From Bagarius yarrelli (lineage: Eukaryota > Chordata > Actinopteri > Siluriformes > Sisoridae), in the NCBI GenBank assembly GCA_005784505.1, contig VCAZ01000069.1, forward strand, positions 1,631,896-1,695,895: a DNA stretch of 64,000 nucleotides, given 5' to 3'. Positions 1-12,660 of the stretch are shown here, in pieces. The notes below the pieces were generated by a model. It ran no database searches. It had not been told where the DNA came from and saw only the letters and a list, made by a program, of their open reading frames with translations. Each line of letters starts with the position of its first letter. The first letter of the stretch is position 1. Made by a program: the position numbers and the translations under genes.

Positions 1-77
1 AAACAAGAGCTATCTAAAGCAGGCTTTGCTAAGAAGTTACTCCTGAAAAATAGATCAGCACCAATTCCGGAGGAAGT

Positions 78-212
78 GTTAGTGCAGTGGCTAAGGTATT
101 GGACTGCTAACTGGCACTACTGGGCCTTTAACCCCAATTGCTTAGTTGTATAAAAGAGATAAATGTAAGTCACTCTGGATAAGGGCGTCTGCCAGATGCT
201 GTGAATGTAAAT
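78..212 (+). repeat. tRNA-derived SINE, family S1
   Basis: The head carries pol III A-box-like sequence (TGCAGTGGCTAAGG). The tail has the motif GTCACTCTGGATAAGGGCG followed by a TAAATG-like end. The B-box region is shortened here. The same unit recurs at least a dozen times in the window on both strands. Confidence 0.75.
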
Positions 213-1954
213 TTGTGTTCCTGCTTCATCTCCAGAAAAAGGGAATGTAATTTTTCTATAAATCTTTTTTAGATTTTATGATAATGTGCTACATTTAGCA
301 AGTTTCACAATAAAATGTAAACTATCAGAGAACATTAGGTCGTCTTTTGTACAACTTTCTCAACATAATTGTCATAAAGGAACCGGACAGGAGCCAAAGG
401 TAATAATAAGACCCAGCCAGTCGCCTTATTTATGAGTGCGAAAGGCAGGCGGAAAGAGGGGAAAGAGTTAGCATTGGTGCTAGGAGGATCTGGAGCCGGG
501 TGCTAGATGATTAATAAGTCAATAAAAAAAAAAAAAAATTAAATGCTTTTAAAGCTGTGAAAACAACCCCCCAGAACAGAGGGGTGAATCAACCCTTTTT
601 CTCCTCCACTGTGTAGTCATTTTGTAGTCTCCTGCCGTTTGATGTTCAGTAACACTTGCTCCATCACCAGCGTTCTGTTTCAAATAATTTTCAAATAAAT
701 TTCAAATAATTAATCTACCTCAATAAATAAGGTCATTTTATTTAAAAAAAACCCCTCTTTTAAAATAAAATACTGATAAAATAGAAGTAACCATATATTT
801 AAAAGTACATTTTAACTTTAGAATTTCACCCGGACCTAATCGTGATTACAGGGATCTAATCTCATACAAGACAAGACTATACTTTTACTACTGTCATATT
901 CGCTACCAGTCATTTGCCTGTTTATTCACCCTGCTTATTTGTTTATTAATTCTTGCTGCCTGCTCTAACCTTTTGCCTGATTGACTGGTCGAATCTGGTC
1001 CAAAGTCCGTAGTTTAGAAACCCCGTGAATTTACCTATGCTGTTTTATTTCAACTGTACTGTTTATCTTTGGTGTCTATTCCATAATAACATTTTAACTG
1101 TCCCTCTTTTGGATGAACAGCACTGAGTCATGAGTCTGACTAACTATAAACAATAGTATTCCCGGTAAGACGAGAAATTTATTAGAATCTGTCTCACTTT
1201 CTTAAGCACACCTTATGCCTCATGGGTATTACTAGCCTTGACATGATATGCATCACCTGCTTGACAGATTATTACAGCCTGGGGCTTGGTATCTTGATGA
1301 AAATAATGAATCAGCTAGCATGATTACCATTTGATGTTGTCTCGTTGTTTCCATGTGCTGCCAGAAGCAGAAGTTTTCATGCCTCAACAAAAGGCAGTGT
1401 ACCTATGAATTTAAGAATGCAAGTCCGTTTAACATACAAACAACTTGTCTACAATAAAACAAATGACAGCTTTATGTTCGCTTTTTATTGATTTATTACG
1501 AACAGAGTTGTGAAACTTCAGTTATTTGACCACCAGTAAATCAATGTTAACATACAACAAAAATCTGCCACCTTTACAACAATTTCTCACACATTTTGGA
1601 TTATTTAAATGTTAAATATTTGGATAAAATGGATAGTGTTAGACATCTGAGTAAACATTTGTAAGTGTAATAGATCAGCAGCTGAGCGCTGAGGTTGGAA
1701 TCCATTGGCGGAGGTTTTATCAAAACAAACCCAAAATAACAAGAAAAAGACAATTAAAATAAGGCAAACATTTAAAAACCAAAACACAACCTAATTATGC
1801 ATGAAGATTGGGTATCTGCATTGAATCATAAAACAGAAGGGTAATTAGCAACAGTGCATAGGCTAGGCTGATACTTCAGAAAGTCTGTTTGCAAGCATTA
1901 GCTCCGGAGGTGCGCCGTCTATCGACTAGAGAATTGTGTCAAAGGCTGTGCTCC
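213..1954. other. No gene seen; AT-rich unique DNA
   Basis: I see only short open stretches without domain character and an A-run at about 521-538. No splice-flanked exon is recognisable. Confidence 0.5.
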
Positions 1955-3140
1955 TATAGTATGAGTGTTCTTCTTCTTTGGCGTCCTCTGGGACTTTGTG
2001 CTGGGAGGTTGGGTGTCAGAGGTGAACAAGCTCACTGAGTGCCAGGTCTAGAATTTTTTCTAGCAGGAACCCACAACCTCTCCTTTGAGCCGTATTCTTA
2101 TCAGCCCAGTGAGCACTGCAGTTGACCCTTTTAAGTACAATATCTTGACGAATTATGCTGGGCCACCGACAATATCTACAATACAAGAAGGTTCTAGTTC
2201 CCCTTGACCCCTCTCTGCATCCTAATAGTTTGGTTACAGTAGTGACACTTGTAAGGATATTGTGTTTACACAGCAATACACTTAATCTATATCTTTCTCT
2301 CTTTCTCTCCCTGTGGAAGGTTTACCCCTGAGGTACCAGTGACCAGTTTCCTGCCCCTTTCCTTGAATTCAAGGAGCTTTGTGGATGATTGCAAGAAGAC
2401 TTCAACTTTGATGATTAATGGATTCTGGAAGTTGGCAAACCTTGAGAAATTCTGTAAGTTTATAATTTCCTTCACTTTGGCCTGATTTGTCCCCCTGGTG
2501 GCTGATTCAGTCCAAGAAAGGTGGTCTTGGTAATGTGGAATACACATTTTTCTTCCCAACATGGAGCTAGTGAGTGGTTAGCCTGGTAAGGACTGTTTGT
2601 ACGTGTTGAATGTGGTGTGCTCTGGTGTGCAAATAGATCAAGATGTCATCAATAAAGGCAATGACATTAGTCAAATAAAGCCTGACTCTGGTGCTTCCTC
2701 CAGAAATAGACAGTAGGTATACCTTGCTCCTGAAGGGTGCAGTATTTATTTAGTCCCACGATCGATGAGGTGACAGTTGAATGGCCTTGATTTGCAATCT
2801 GCATTTTTAACTTTAGCATAACCCACTTGCATGGTTTTTGGTGCCTGGTTGGCTGGCAGGGTGATATTTACATGGGCTTTTATAAGTGAAAGGCCTTGGA
2901 ACCTTAATGGGTGTGTATTGTTGTGTTTGAGTGTTTTTAGTCTCACAGCCATGAAAATGTATTGAAATGGTAAAAGAAAACCTTTTCTCTACAAGTAAGC
3001 TTCACCCTCTTTTTAGAAGACTAACTTTAATGCCAAGTCATTCCACCGGCTCTGCTCTTTTAGGGTGCAAAATTTTATAGCATAATCCGCCACTGTCTGA
3101 TTCCCTTGGTAGTCACAGTCTTTAATACTTGGGGTTGATA
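1955..3140 (-). pseudogene. Decayed Ty3/gypsy-type LTR retrotransposon (gag-pol fragments)
   Basis: Read on the minus strand, 3140-3000 resembles a gypsy gag segment (VADYAIKF, then RWNDLALK). After it come protease/RT-linker-like sequence at 2950-2740, an RT thumb-like stretch near 2560-2460 (EKCVFHITKTTFLG, ending PGGQIRPK) and RNase H-side remnants down to about 2010. Frames change repeatedly and stops are frequent, so the element is dead. No LTRs could be defined. It runs in the same orientation as the better preserved element at 26.9-30.5 kb but is more diverged from a working copy. Confidence 0.6.
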
Positions 3141-3984
3141 GAATTGTAAAGTCTTTATAGTAACAACTGACACCAATATTTATTAAATGTTTATTTAAAA
3201 TTTAAAGTTGTCAAAAAGACATTTTTTTTTTCTTTTTTTGTACAAATGAACATTATGTTTTGAACCAAGTTCCAGAATTTTTTAAATAATTATGTGTTAT
3301 GACAATATCAGACATGTACCAGAATTAAACTGACGAGGTTGTGGTTAGTTAGGGTACTTTTGATATAGCTTGCCAGGTAGAAAGATTGGTGGAAGTATTA
3401 ACATTAAAAACCTGATTTCAGAACATTGTTACAGCATGTTCTGTATGTTTTCCTGGCTTTAATTGGTTTGGTTGGGACGTTTAACATTTTTCACTTATTT
3501 TGACATAACGAACATATAATTACAGCATGGTCTAAAAATATCAGCAACCCAGCCCTGTTGAACATTAAAGGCTATTAAATATATCTTTATGTTATTATAC
3601 TATTAAGTTTGTGTCAAACGTGACATTATGATAGTCGGAGCCTACTGGAATAAAACTATTTATAGAGTTTGTCTAACCCTGTCTTTATCAATTAACAGAT
3701 AAAGGTTTATATTTGGATATCATCATATAATATTTGTGCCTGTTTTGGTTATTGGATTTTAGCTTTTAAACTTTATTGTCAAGTTACATTCCACTGTTCT
3801 AATGCGAAGTGCAAATATAAAAAAAGTTAAAATTAAAACAATTTAAGAACTGCTAGTTTTTTACCTACCTATCCTACCAGGAGTAATAAATTAAAATATT
3901 AAAATAGTCCAAAAGACTTTTTTGCACAAACCTATATACTTTTAAAGTAAATGGTTATACCATGTTCTACCATGGGAGGTGGTG
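3141..3984. other. No feature seen
   Basis: AT-rich DNA with T-runs near 3220-3238. No coding, RNA or repeat signal is supported. Confidence 0.5.
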
Positions 3985-4140
3985 GCAACGCATTGGTTAA
4001 TTGTCCCGCCAATTATATGATTAGGGTTTGTTAGCAAGCTGCCAATGGTGGTCTCTTGAGCAAGGCCCTTAACCACCAATTGCTTAGTTCTATAAATGAG
4101 ATAAATGTAAGTCGCTCTGGATAAGGGCATCTGCCAAACA
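3985..4140 (+). repeat. SINE family S1, diverged copy
   Basis: The 3' half (GAGCAAGGCCCTTAACC, then GTCGCTCTGGATAAGGGCA) matches the S1 consensus seen within this window. The tRNA-like head is degenerate. Confidence 0.7.
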
Positions 4141-4391
4141 TATAAATCCATACTGCTCCTAAGTGCAACCCTAGCAGACCTGTTTCCCACTAACCCAATT
4201 TTTAATTAGATTATTTCCAGTTATTTTGCAAGCAATTAAACCAAAATAAACTGGAATTAACAATGAAAACTTCTTGCTATTTTTTCTGTTTGTGGCTGGA
4301 AGACGGATAAGTGTTCTTTATTTTTAAATTAGCAAAAGTACGAGTAAGCACTGTGGTCGGCAAGCCAGCTTAAGTAAGCACAGCTTAACTA

Positions 4392-4485
4392 AAGCCCTAA
4401 CCATAAATTTTAGGCCTAACCCTAACCCTAAAATGTACACCTAACCCTAAAATCTACTCCAACCCTAATATCTAACCCTTTGTTA
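4392..4485. repeat. Interstitial telomere-like CCCTAA cluster
   Basis: Several CCTAACCCTAA units interspersed with AAAATGTACAC-type and TCTACTCC-type spacers lie within about 95 bp. The array is degenerate and short, with the vertebrate telomere motif in C-strand orientation. Confidence 0.6.
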
Positions 4486-5879
4486 TATCAACAATGACAC
4501 TTTAGATTCAGCTGTTGAGGGCCCCCTCAAACTGCATATCCGCAGGCAGCTGCCAGCTTTGCTTGCCTCATTATTACGCCTCTGATAATAATGATGCGTT
4601 ATATAAAAGGAATCCAGTGGATAAATTGATAATGTTCAAGTAAATGTACTAAATTAATATGACTAATGCCTTTGTGCTTTGCAAAATCTCCTATGGCACA
4701 GCCATTTATGGTCATCTGTAGGAAATGCTTACACCAATAAAGATTGTTTTTCTGTGTTACACTAAATTGGAGCTTGCCCAGTAAAGACAGATGTGAGTCT
4801 GGCACTGCAGACAGCTTTTATAAGCTTTAGTACTTAGGAAAAATCCTTGTATAAAATAAACCTGCAATATTTATCAATGAAACTGGAAACAAAGAAAGAG
4901 AAATTAATCATATGGTGACTTTTATAATTACAGACCAATTAACAATGTATGATTTTGTTGTAGCTGTTTTTCTAAAAAAAAAAGAAACATTTACAACTCT
5001 AAAATGACCATAAATTTTACAATTAATTTTACACTATAAATTTATGCTGAGTGAACCTGTTTTACCCATCGATGTTATTCCACATAAAGGCGGTAGCAAA
5101 GATAAACAGGCTTTTGACGTTTATAGCTTTCTGGGAGCTGCTCTTTGAACCTATTGTGTTGATGAACGTTAAAAGTAAGAGCTGGGGAACGTCTTAATTA
5201 CGAAACTGCTTGTAAGAGTTTTTAAATCACTCATCAATTAAAACATAATGTGTACAAATGATGTAGTTCTGCCATTGCTACGAATCATTTAGCCTATAAA
5301 TTATATATGTATGTATGAAACACCAGTTTTAAAGATCTGTAAGTGTGGGATTTAAGCTATCTGGGTTTTTTTTTTCAAATGTTATTTATTTGACCCAATC
5401 TGTAGAAAAATGGGCAAGGAAGTCAACATATTTTAGCTGTCAGAATAAAATCTTTTTTCATATAATAGGCATTTTATTATTTTTTATATATTATCTAATA
5501 TATTATCTTGTTTTACATGAACATTGGATTTCAACATGGCTTGTTCATGGTCACGCCCACAGTCTTCAAATACTGATTGCAAACCATGCGACTCAATCAC
5601 CTGCACAAGTATATAATCCCCCTCAGGGCACTGACACCAATTCATCTACATTGGCATAAGTCTGTTTCTTTCCTCACCGTCACCACCAGATTCAGTCTGT
5701 ATCCAGCCCAGTTGGTGGATCAGAACAGAGACAATAAGCCCCAGAGGCAATTTTCCGGTTATTACCTTATCTTCTAGATGGCCTTCCAGATCTGGACAAG
5801 ACCACAGTGCTGGAGTTTGAAATAACTTGCTGATTATCCCCCCACCCCACCCCCAACTAGTAAGTGTGCTGTTGCTGGT
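4486..5879. other. No gene seen
   Basis: Mostly AT-rich. From 5530 to 5830 the sequence is more complex and may be the 5' part of the family C repeat that follows, but no coding signal stands out. Confidence 0.45.
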
Positions 5880-6040
5880 ATAGACTTTGAAATGTATAGA
5901 CTTATTCTGTCACTGATGAAGTTTTGGTTTCATGCCGCTGTCGCCTCTGGCTTGCTTAGTTGCTTAGGGATTCTGTAAAGCCGCTTTGACACAATTTGTG
6001 CCAGAAGCATTATATGAATAGAGGTGACTTGATTTGACAA
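5880..6040 (+). repeat. Dispersed repeat family C, copy 1
   Basis: Contains a CACTGATGAAGTTTTGGTTT core, CGCTGTCGCCTCTGGCTTGC and an end near GAGGTGACTTGATTTGACA. This is shared with 41515-41863 and, more distantly, with 7895-8070. The class is not determined. Confidence 0.6.
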
Positions 6041-6783
6041 TACAAAATTCAGGCTTTGAAGAGTCTTTATTGATCTGATGTTTATAGTAACACTATTACA
6101 TCTCATCTCTAGATAATTAAACACTATTTTTTTTGTAATATGTACCAACAGTGAGAAACATGACTCACCTTACCAGTGATCTAAAGAGGTGCCTTAGGGA
6201 TTACATACACACTTACACTAACACACAGTAATTATCACATCTACATCATACTTAAACATAGTAATTATCACTACTGTGAAGTGGCTTTTAAAAAAAGGAT
6301 TGGTTTGTTGATCAAACTGAATGTCTGCCACATCACCGATTAAATTGCTTTTTTAATCTAGACAAGAATTTTTTGGGACTGTGTGTAAGGGGGTTATTCT
6401 ATACAAAATTGGTGGAATTTTGATGTAATGTAATCTTCCTAAGAAGAGGAAACTCAGAAAACTATGTTCTGTAGGATAGCAAAGTGAGTTCTGATGACTT
6501 GAAATTGATTTTAAAAGACTGGAGCAAGTTTTAGTGCCAGTTATTCAACCTAAAGGAAATATAACTTTTACTTTTAAATTACTTCAACGTGTCCATTATG
6601 TAACCAGAAATTGTCACTACTGAGCTTGCTAACTGATGCAAAGCTGAAGCAATGATTTTACTACTCAATAGTAGTTATTTAAAATCTGTTTTAATTTAAA
6701 TTCTGTGTTTTTGTTGGAGATTTTAAGGTTTTATGTAATTTTTCTATGTAGATTTAACCACTAACCACCCTCCAACTAAAAGC
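6041..6783. other. No feature seen
   Basis: AT-rich unique-looking DNA with no exon, RNA or repeat signature that I can support. Confidence 0.5.
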
Positions 6784-7295
6784 TGTCACGAGTCGTAGGG
6801 TTGAGTTTGGAAGCAAATGCAGATTATGTATAAAATAACAAAAGACTTAAACAAAAAAGATGCAAACACTAAAACATAAAACTAAACTTAACACAACCAG
6901 ACCTAGCCTGACCTGACATGACTAAAACTAGAATTTGACCTAGAACCTGAACCCGGAGTATAACATGACATCGACTGTGACACAGAAACAGAGCAAGACA
7001 GATTAAAACACAGGGGTATAAATACCAAGACAGATTAAAACACAGGGGTATAAATACCAAACCTAATGGAGGGGAAACAATCAACTAAACAAGATTTACC
7101 TAAACACAATAAGGACCACATGACCAAATTTAACCAAAGAAGACATGACATTTAAACAGGGGTAAACACACGATAAACAAACATTGAGTGCATGGACTAG
7201 AACATAAACAAAGAAAGTCTTTTTGTTGCCCTCCGGTGGCCCGGCAGGGCAACACACCCAGCAAGCCTTACAAGAACCCTTAAAGAAAAACATTT
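6784..7295. mobile_element. Probable solo LTR of a gypsy-like element
   Basis: Begins TGTCACGAGTC and ends in a GC-richer stretch (CCTCCGGTGGCCCGGCAGGG) just before an A-rich edge. The composition and layout are like teleost gypsy LTRs. It holds a perfect 2 x 32-bp tandem duplication at 6997-7060. The flanks show no coding region, hence a solo LTR. The exact right end and target duplication are not resolved. Confidence 0.4.
6997..7060. repeat. Perfect tandem duplication, 2 x 32 bp
   Basis: The unit starting GACAGATTAAAACACAGGGG occurs at 6997-7028 and again, unchanged, at 7029-7060, within the probable solo LTR. Confidence 0.9.
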
Positions 7296-7301
7296 AAAAC
7301 A

Positions 7302-7475
7302 TTTGGCAGACGCCCTTATTCAAAGCAACTTACATTAATTTCATTTATCCAGCTGAGCAATTGGGGGTTAAGGGCCTTGCTCAGGGGCCCAGCAGTGGTA
7401 ACTTAGTGGTACTGGGTTTAAATCCACAATCTTCTTGTTAGCAGTCCAAAATTCAACCACTGTTCCACCACCTCT
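7302..7475 (-). repeat. SINE family S1
   Basis: Reverse orientation. The tail complement (TTTGGCAGACGCCCTTATTC) lies on the left and the tRNA-like head on the right. It adjoins the probable solo LTR. Confidence 0.75.
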
Positions 7476-7894
7476 CCCAAATAAGACAGTGCTCGAACAG
7501 ACACGATGGCTTCTGTTAATGTTTTTCTCTGTCTTGAAAATCTATTAAAATCGCTGTCTCTCTTTTTTTCCTGACTGCTGCTTGAGCTACGGGGGGTGTT
7601 GAGAGAATTCCTAAACCTCAGAGCGGGTGAAGCTGAACTTGCCTTAAATAAATAGCTTGTGCAAATGGAAATAGTTGGAAGCAGAATAAATATACGGACC
7701 TGCCACAAATCCTTTCTGAAAACAAAGTCAACTAACAATGAAATGAAATACAATGTCTTCTTTTCAATCTTGGTGAATGATTATTTTTTTTCCAACCATG
7801 ATGAATTTTCCAAATTTCCTATTAGTGGTTTATTAGTGATATATATATTTAAACATATAGGTTTTGTTAATATTTAATGTTAATTAAACAAGGA
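7476..7894. other. No feature seen
   Basis: Short open frames on both strands lack any domain pattern. T-runs and AT-rich DNA dominate. Confidence 0.45.
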
Positions 7895-8070
7895 TGGATT
7901 CCCTATTGAGTCTGGTTCCTCTCAAGATTTTTTACTACTTCATCTCAGGGAGTTTTTCCCATGCCCCAATTACCACCGGCTTGCTCATTAGGGACAAATT
8001 CACACTTTTTCACTGATAATGCATTTTGTATAAAGTTGCTTTGAGACAATGTCTAGTGTTTAAAGCACTA
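7895..8070 (+). repeat. Dispersed repeat family C, diverged copy
   Basis: Shares the 3' module seen at 5880 and 41515 (GTTGCTTTGAGACAATGTCT, then CACTATAGAAATAAA). The 5' part differs and may be a related subfamily. Confidence 0.5.
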
Positions 8071-8574
8071 TAGAAATAAAAGAATTTAGAAATAAAGAAA
8101 TAAATTCAATTGAAGTTTCATTTAGGAAAAAAGAGCATTAAGATCAAAAAGTTAACCCACAATGCACTCACTGTAAACTAAGGAGTTAAAATTGGACTAA
8201 TTCTAAAACTGCCGCAAATAATTGTTTTGATAATGACAGCATCTGTAGCTGTGAACAAGCACTGCAAGTCGATTTATAAAATTGTGTATTTTTTGCAACA
8301 TTTCACAGATGTCATTTGTCATCGGTAAAAACACAATCAATTTTAAATGAAGACAATTAAAGCTTTCAGGATGTAGTCCAAATTTGACCTGAATAATATA
8401 CGCAACCATCTACCCTTTAAGGTCAAAACCTATCCTTTCCATAAACTGTTGCACAAAGCTGGAATTATGCAGGATGTCTTTATATGCTGTAATATTACAT
8501 TTTCTCTTTATTGGCACCGAGGCCCAAACTTAATCAAAAATGAAAATGCTCCTGTGTACAGAGCAAGGTACAAT
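8071..8574. other. No feature seen
   Basis: AT-rich DNA without recognisable exon or repeat. Confidence 0.45.
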
Positions 8575-8810
8575 TGATTAAAAGAACTTTAGTGTTCTGC
8601 AGGAACCCCCAATTAAACACCTTTGGGATGAATTGGAATGTAGATTTGGTGCCAGGTTCCCATTATTCAACTTTAGTACTTAAACTCAATAAAGTCTTTT
8701 TAGCTGAATGAGTAAAATTCACACAGCCTTGTTTGTAAAAATCTTGTTGAAACCTTCCCAAAAAGTGTAGGTTTTTACAACAGCTGTATGAACAAATACA
8801 ACTGGGAAAA
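8575..8810 (+). pseudogene. Tc1/mariner transposase 3' fragment
   Basis: On the plus strand, AATTAAACACCTTTGGGATG encodes the region around the last catalytic acidic residue of Tc1-type transposases (a KHLWDE-like reading in a broken frame). Decayed C-terminal sequence follows to about 8810. Stops and frame changes show it is dead. It is probably the 3' part of the family whose 5' ends lie at 12345 and 37618. Confidence 0.5.
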
Positions 8811-9085
8811 AAATAATAAGTAAATATGTAATCGGTATCCCGGATATTTGACCATATAAGGTATTTCCTCTAGAGTTAACTGCATTGCATTTATTTGTCA
8901 ATATAAAACATGTCTAACATCAATTAGGTTTATAATTCCTATATTTTACTCCAGAATACTACACTCGGATACTGCTGACATGGGCTTCACCGGACCATTG
9001 TATAACATTAATTCTATGAATATACATCAATAAACAACATAAAGTTTGATGTTAAGTAGTTTAATTTATATGTCAACCATTTACA

Positions 9086-9312
9086 TGGCAGGGGTGGCTC
9101 AAATAGTTAGGGCATCGAGTTGTGATCTGAAGACCTGGCCAGCTAACCAATGTTGGGTCCTTGAGCAAGACCCTTAACCCTTTCTGCTCCAGGGGACCTG
9201 CACCATAGCTGACCCTGCGCTCTGACCCCAACTTACTAAGATGGGATATGCGAAGAAACAAATTTCACTCTGCTGTAAAAAGTATATACGACCAATAAAG
9301 GCATTTCATTTT
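9086..9312 (+). repeat. SINE family S2 (tRNA-like head)
   Basis: The head is GGGGTGGCTCAAATAGTTAG. The core has CTTGAGCAAGACCCTTAACC and GCTGACCCTG, and the tail has AAGATGGGATATGCGAAGAA before a CAATAAAGGCATTTCATTTT end. A second copy lies at 42857-43100, and alignment of the two defines the family. Confidence 0.75.
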
Positions 9313-10420
9313 AATCAAAACACACAGAACTCGAATCAACAAAATAATTCAAAGGACTAATGTACAACATTTGTCTAATGTAAAAGGATTTGATTAAATA
9401 AATACAAACCACATTTGTTGCTTAGGTAAACATTTATGTTAAATTTATAGGTTTAAAGGCAAATTTTCATTAAAATACCAACTAAAACAAGAAGATTTGC
9501 AATAGTGAGGTTAGATTTTTCAAAAGGCAACAGGGGAAAGAGATAACACAGGAAACATCTGTCAGCTACTCAGGCCCTCAACCAGACTCTTTACTGGAAG
9601 ATGGAAAAAACTTGTGGAATGCTTTGTATTTTTGGCCTACTTTCATCTTTTTTTTTTTTTTTCTTGTCCCGGAATACTCTTCATTTTTCCACCCACTCTT
9701 GTCATCCATCCAGTGCTGAACTTTACAAAGGGACTATCTTAACATTTATTATTGCTTATTAAATAATAAAAAAATACTTTATTTGCAACCATTATATTTG
9801 AAACATTTAAAAAACTTAAAAAAAAACTTAAATGAACATACTTTATTCTAGTGTATTTATATACATATACTATATATTTTTAATTCATTCGTTATTCTAT
9901 ATGTTTCATTTTATATATTTGTTTTATTTTTTGAGTAACACTTTTTACTTTTATTTTGTCGGCAGTCCTAGAAAGCATTTCACTACGCATGATTAATGTA
10001 CATGACGAATAAAATAGGAATTCAAAAAATTCGTCATGTTAAAAGTCTAGAAATTCTGTTTTTTTTTTGGTTACTGTTATATTTGTCACTGTACCCAGAA
10101 ATATTAGGCAACATGTTTACTGCTTACACATCTAAGTGTAAACTTTCCTAGTGTGCCTTGTGCTGTAGTGCATTAATTATCACAGACCATGGACATCCCT
10201 GTATCCTTAAAAAGACGATGATTCAGCACATAACACTGTGGATGAAGGTGCAGGTTTACTGTATATAGGATCGTACCTTAGACACAGGGTAGGTCTGCGT
10301 CTAGATTTTTCTCTGTTCTGGCACCAAGATGGTAGAATAACCTTCCCATTAATGCCAGAACAGCAGAGTCACCAGCTCTCTTCTTTTTTAAATACGTAGA
10401 ACTTGACATTTAACACATAC
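9313..10420. other. No gene seen; fragmentary repeat tail near 9965-10020
   Basis: Contains T-rich runs (9650-9662) and a short AGCATTTCACTACGCATG-to-AATAAAA stretch that resembles a retroposon 3' tail. Nothing else can be supported. Confidence 0.45.
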
Positions 10421-11595
10421 CAGAGGTGGGTAGTAACAAATTACATTTACTTTGTTACATTTACTTGAGTAATTTTTTGGTGACTTTTACTTTTGGAGTA
10501 TTTTTAAGTAAGATGTGTACTTTTACTCCTACTTAAGTACATTTGTACTAATGAAACGTTACTTTTACTTCACTAAATTTGGCGACGTTCCTTCGTTACT
10601 GTCAAATACTAATAAATATGTGGGTTTTTTAAAATAATTTGTTTATATGAATTGTTTGCATGTCTCGTGAGACTTTGGAAAGGCAGCTGAATCTCTCACT
10701 TAAGTTTAGCCCTCATTTAATTAAAAAATATAGCAGAGGGAGACTGTGTGTGTGTGTGTGTGTGTGTGTTATCGGAGACAGATCATCATCAGTGTCCTCA
10801 AGTTCAGTCTATGTTTTCAAGATGTCAAAAAGAATAGTTTCATAATGTGATGAATGATGTGTGAACCAAACTGAACTGACATCACAGCGTACAAGAATTC
10901 CAGCTCCAACCTGAAAAACCACGTAGCGGTGAGTGTCAAAATGGCGCCTATTTAAACCCATTCATAATCATCTGGTGTCTAAGGGACATTCAACCTTATT
11001 GTAAAACCACATTTTACACACTGTCCGGATATTTTTCCTCATATGCGCTCATGCAAGCAACGACAAACATCCTGTGAACCTACAAACAAACACACATTCA
11101 TTTTAACCATTTAACACAAAACCAAATCAACTGAACAGCAAAACTGGGACGTCCCTTATTTACACAAAAGTCACTGAAGATTCTACCTATAAAATGTTAA
11201 AATTGAGTATGTTTTAAAGGAACTGCTCTTAAAAAATAGAGAAAATAAAGACAGAGTTACTGTTAGGAAAAACATCTGAGTGTGTTTGAGATTTGATTGT
11301 ACATGACAGGTCATGTGATGTTAACGTGTCCATCACAGGACTGAGATTGACTTTACTTTAACCTGTTTTATATAAACTGAACGGAGAGATTTTGGAGGAG
11401 ACGGGATGTGAAGACTCGCCAATTAGTTTAAAAAACGGGGTTTTTGCTTCGTGTCAATCAAATCAGAAGTAACTAGTAACTTACTACTTGAGTCGTTTTT
11501 CATCGAATACTTTTTTACTCTTACTTAAGTAAATTTTGTCATAAGTACCTGTACTTTTAATTGAGTACAGATTTTGTACACTTTACCCACCTCTG
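10421..11595. mobile_element. hAT-like DNA transposon with long terminal inverted repeats, non-autonomous
   Basis: The ends are CAGAGGTGGGTAGTAAC on the left and, inverted, CAGAGGTGGGTAAAGTG on the right. The inner arms are rich in TACTTAAGTA and TTTTACTT units. Flanking 8-mers ACACATAC and AAACACAC agree at 6 of 8 positions, compatible with a decayed 8-bp hAT target duplication. The interior (1.1 kb) has a TG microsatellite at 10745-10769 and no transposase frame, so it would depend on a helper. Confidence 0.6.
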
Positions 11596-11697
11596 AAACA
11601 CACACAAAAACAGGATCTATGCTGTGTTTTTCAACAGTTTTTGTGGGTTGTTACCCTTTTTATGTGAACTAATGTACCAGTATTGAGCTGTTCAATG

Positions 11698-11730
11698 ATT
11701 AGAGCGTCTGCTAAATGCTGTAAATGTTAC
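11698..11730 (+). repeat. SINE S1 tail fragment
   Basis: Only the terminal GAGCGTCTGCTAAATGCTG motif and TAAATGTTA end are present, a 5'-truncated insertion. Confidence 0.55.
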
Positions 11731-12344
11731 ACGCATTACACACACAAAGGAAAAATGTATAGTTAGGCAAGTAATCACTTTTTACAAATGTGGACACAAA
11801 AATTCATCTTTGAGGTGGAAACATTTAAAAGATTTTACTTCCATCTGTTAAGAACAGCAATTAGAGGCTATAGTGTGTACTGGGCAGTTTAATGTTGGAA
11901 CAAAAAGGCTTGAGAATTTTGCTGCAAAAGCATAAAACTATCCTTTGATCTCCATGGGTGTGAACATTTCCAGCTTTCGAAAAACACAAGCACGACTACA
12001 TGTGGTGTCAAAACGATTTTGTGTACATGACATTAAGTTTGATGTACTCAATTGATCTCTCCAGCCACCAGATCTGACTTGGATGATGCATCTTTGAGCT
12101 TTGGGGCAGTCCAAAGCTTCATGGCACGAATTTTCAGCTGACTATTCTGCAGTGATTATGTTATTCAATGACGTCAGCATGGACTAGACTCTCAAAGGAA
12201 CGTATCCAACATCTAATGACTTCCATGCAATCAAGAATGAAAGCAAGAACTCTGGCTTTTCTAAGAGAAACAGGGCAGGATGGTAATTTTCAGGGGTGGT
12301 GAGTGCATAGAGTGCTTAAGACTTTAAGTGCTGCATTATATAAA
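11731..12344. other. No feature seen
   Basis: Moderately complex sequence from 11870 to 12300 without a supported frame. It could be an old transposon, but no family motif is certain. Confidence 0.4.
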
Positions 12345-12660
12345 CCACATGAACAAAAGTATTGGGACACCTGACCATCATATCCAGATGGTTCATATCC
12401 ATATGCTGTTTCAGATTCAGTTTTACTCTTTTTTTCTATAATCTTTACTGGGAATTGGCCTCCATTTGGCGAAAATAATAATTATAAGTTCAGGCACAGA
12501 TGTTGGGTGAGGAGGATCGTGCTGCCTGCAGTGTTCCAATTCATCTTGGTGGTGTTTAAAGTGGTTGAGGTCACGTTTGGGTTTCTCCATCCCAACCTTG
12601 GCAAACCATGTCTTAAAGTAATCTAGGGGCTTTGTGCACAGGGGAATTGTAATGGAACAT
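12345..12660 (+). mobile_element. Tc1/mariner-like element, 5' end fragment (family T1)
   Basis: Starts with a terminal repeat containing ACAAAAGTATTGGGACACCT, a recurring fish Tc1-like end. The DNA to about 12660 is antisense-like non-coding remnant (CTTGGCAAACCATGTCTTAA). A related end lies at 37618. No transposase frame remains. Confidence 0.55.

Noticed and set aside
5345..5659. 104-codon plus-strand frame with hydrophobic start
   Set aside because: There is no domain and no splice context, and its 3' part overlaps sequence that may belong to repeat family C.
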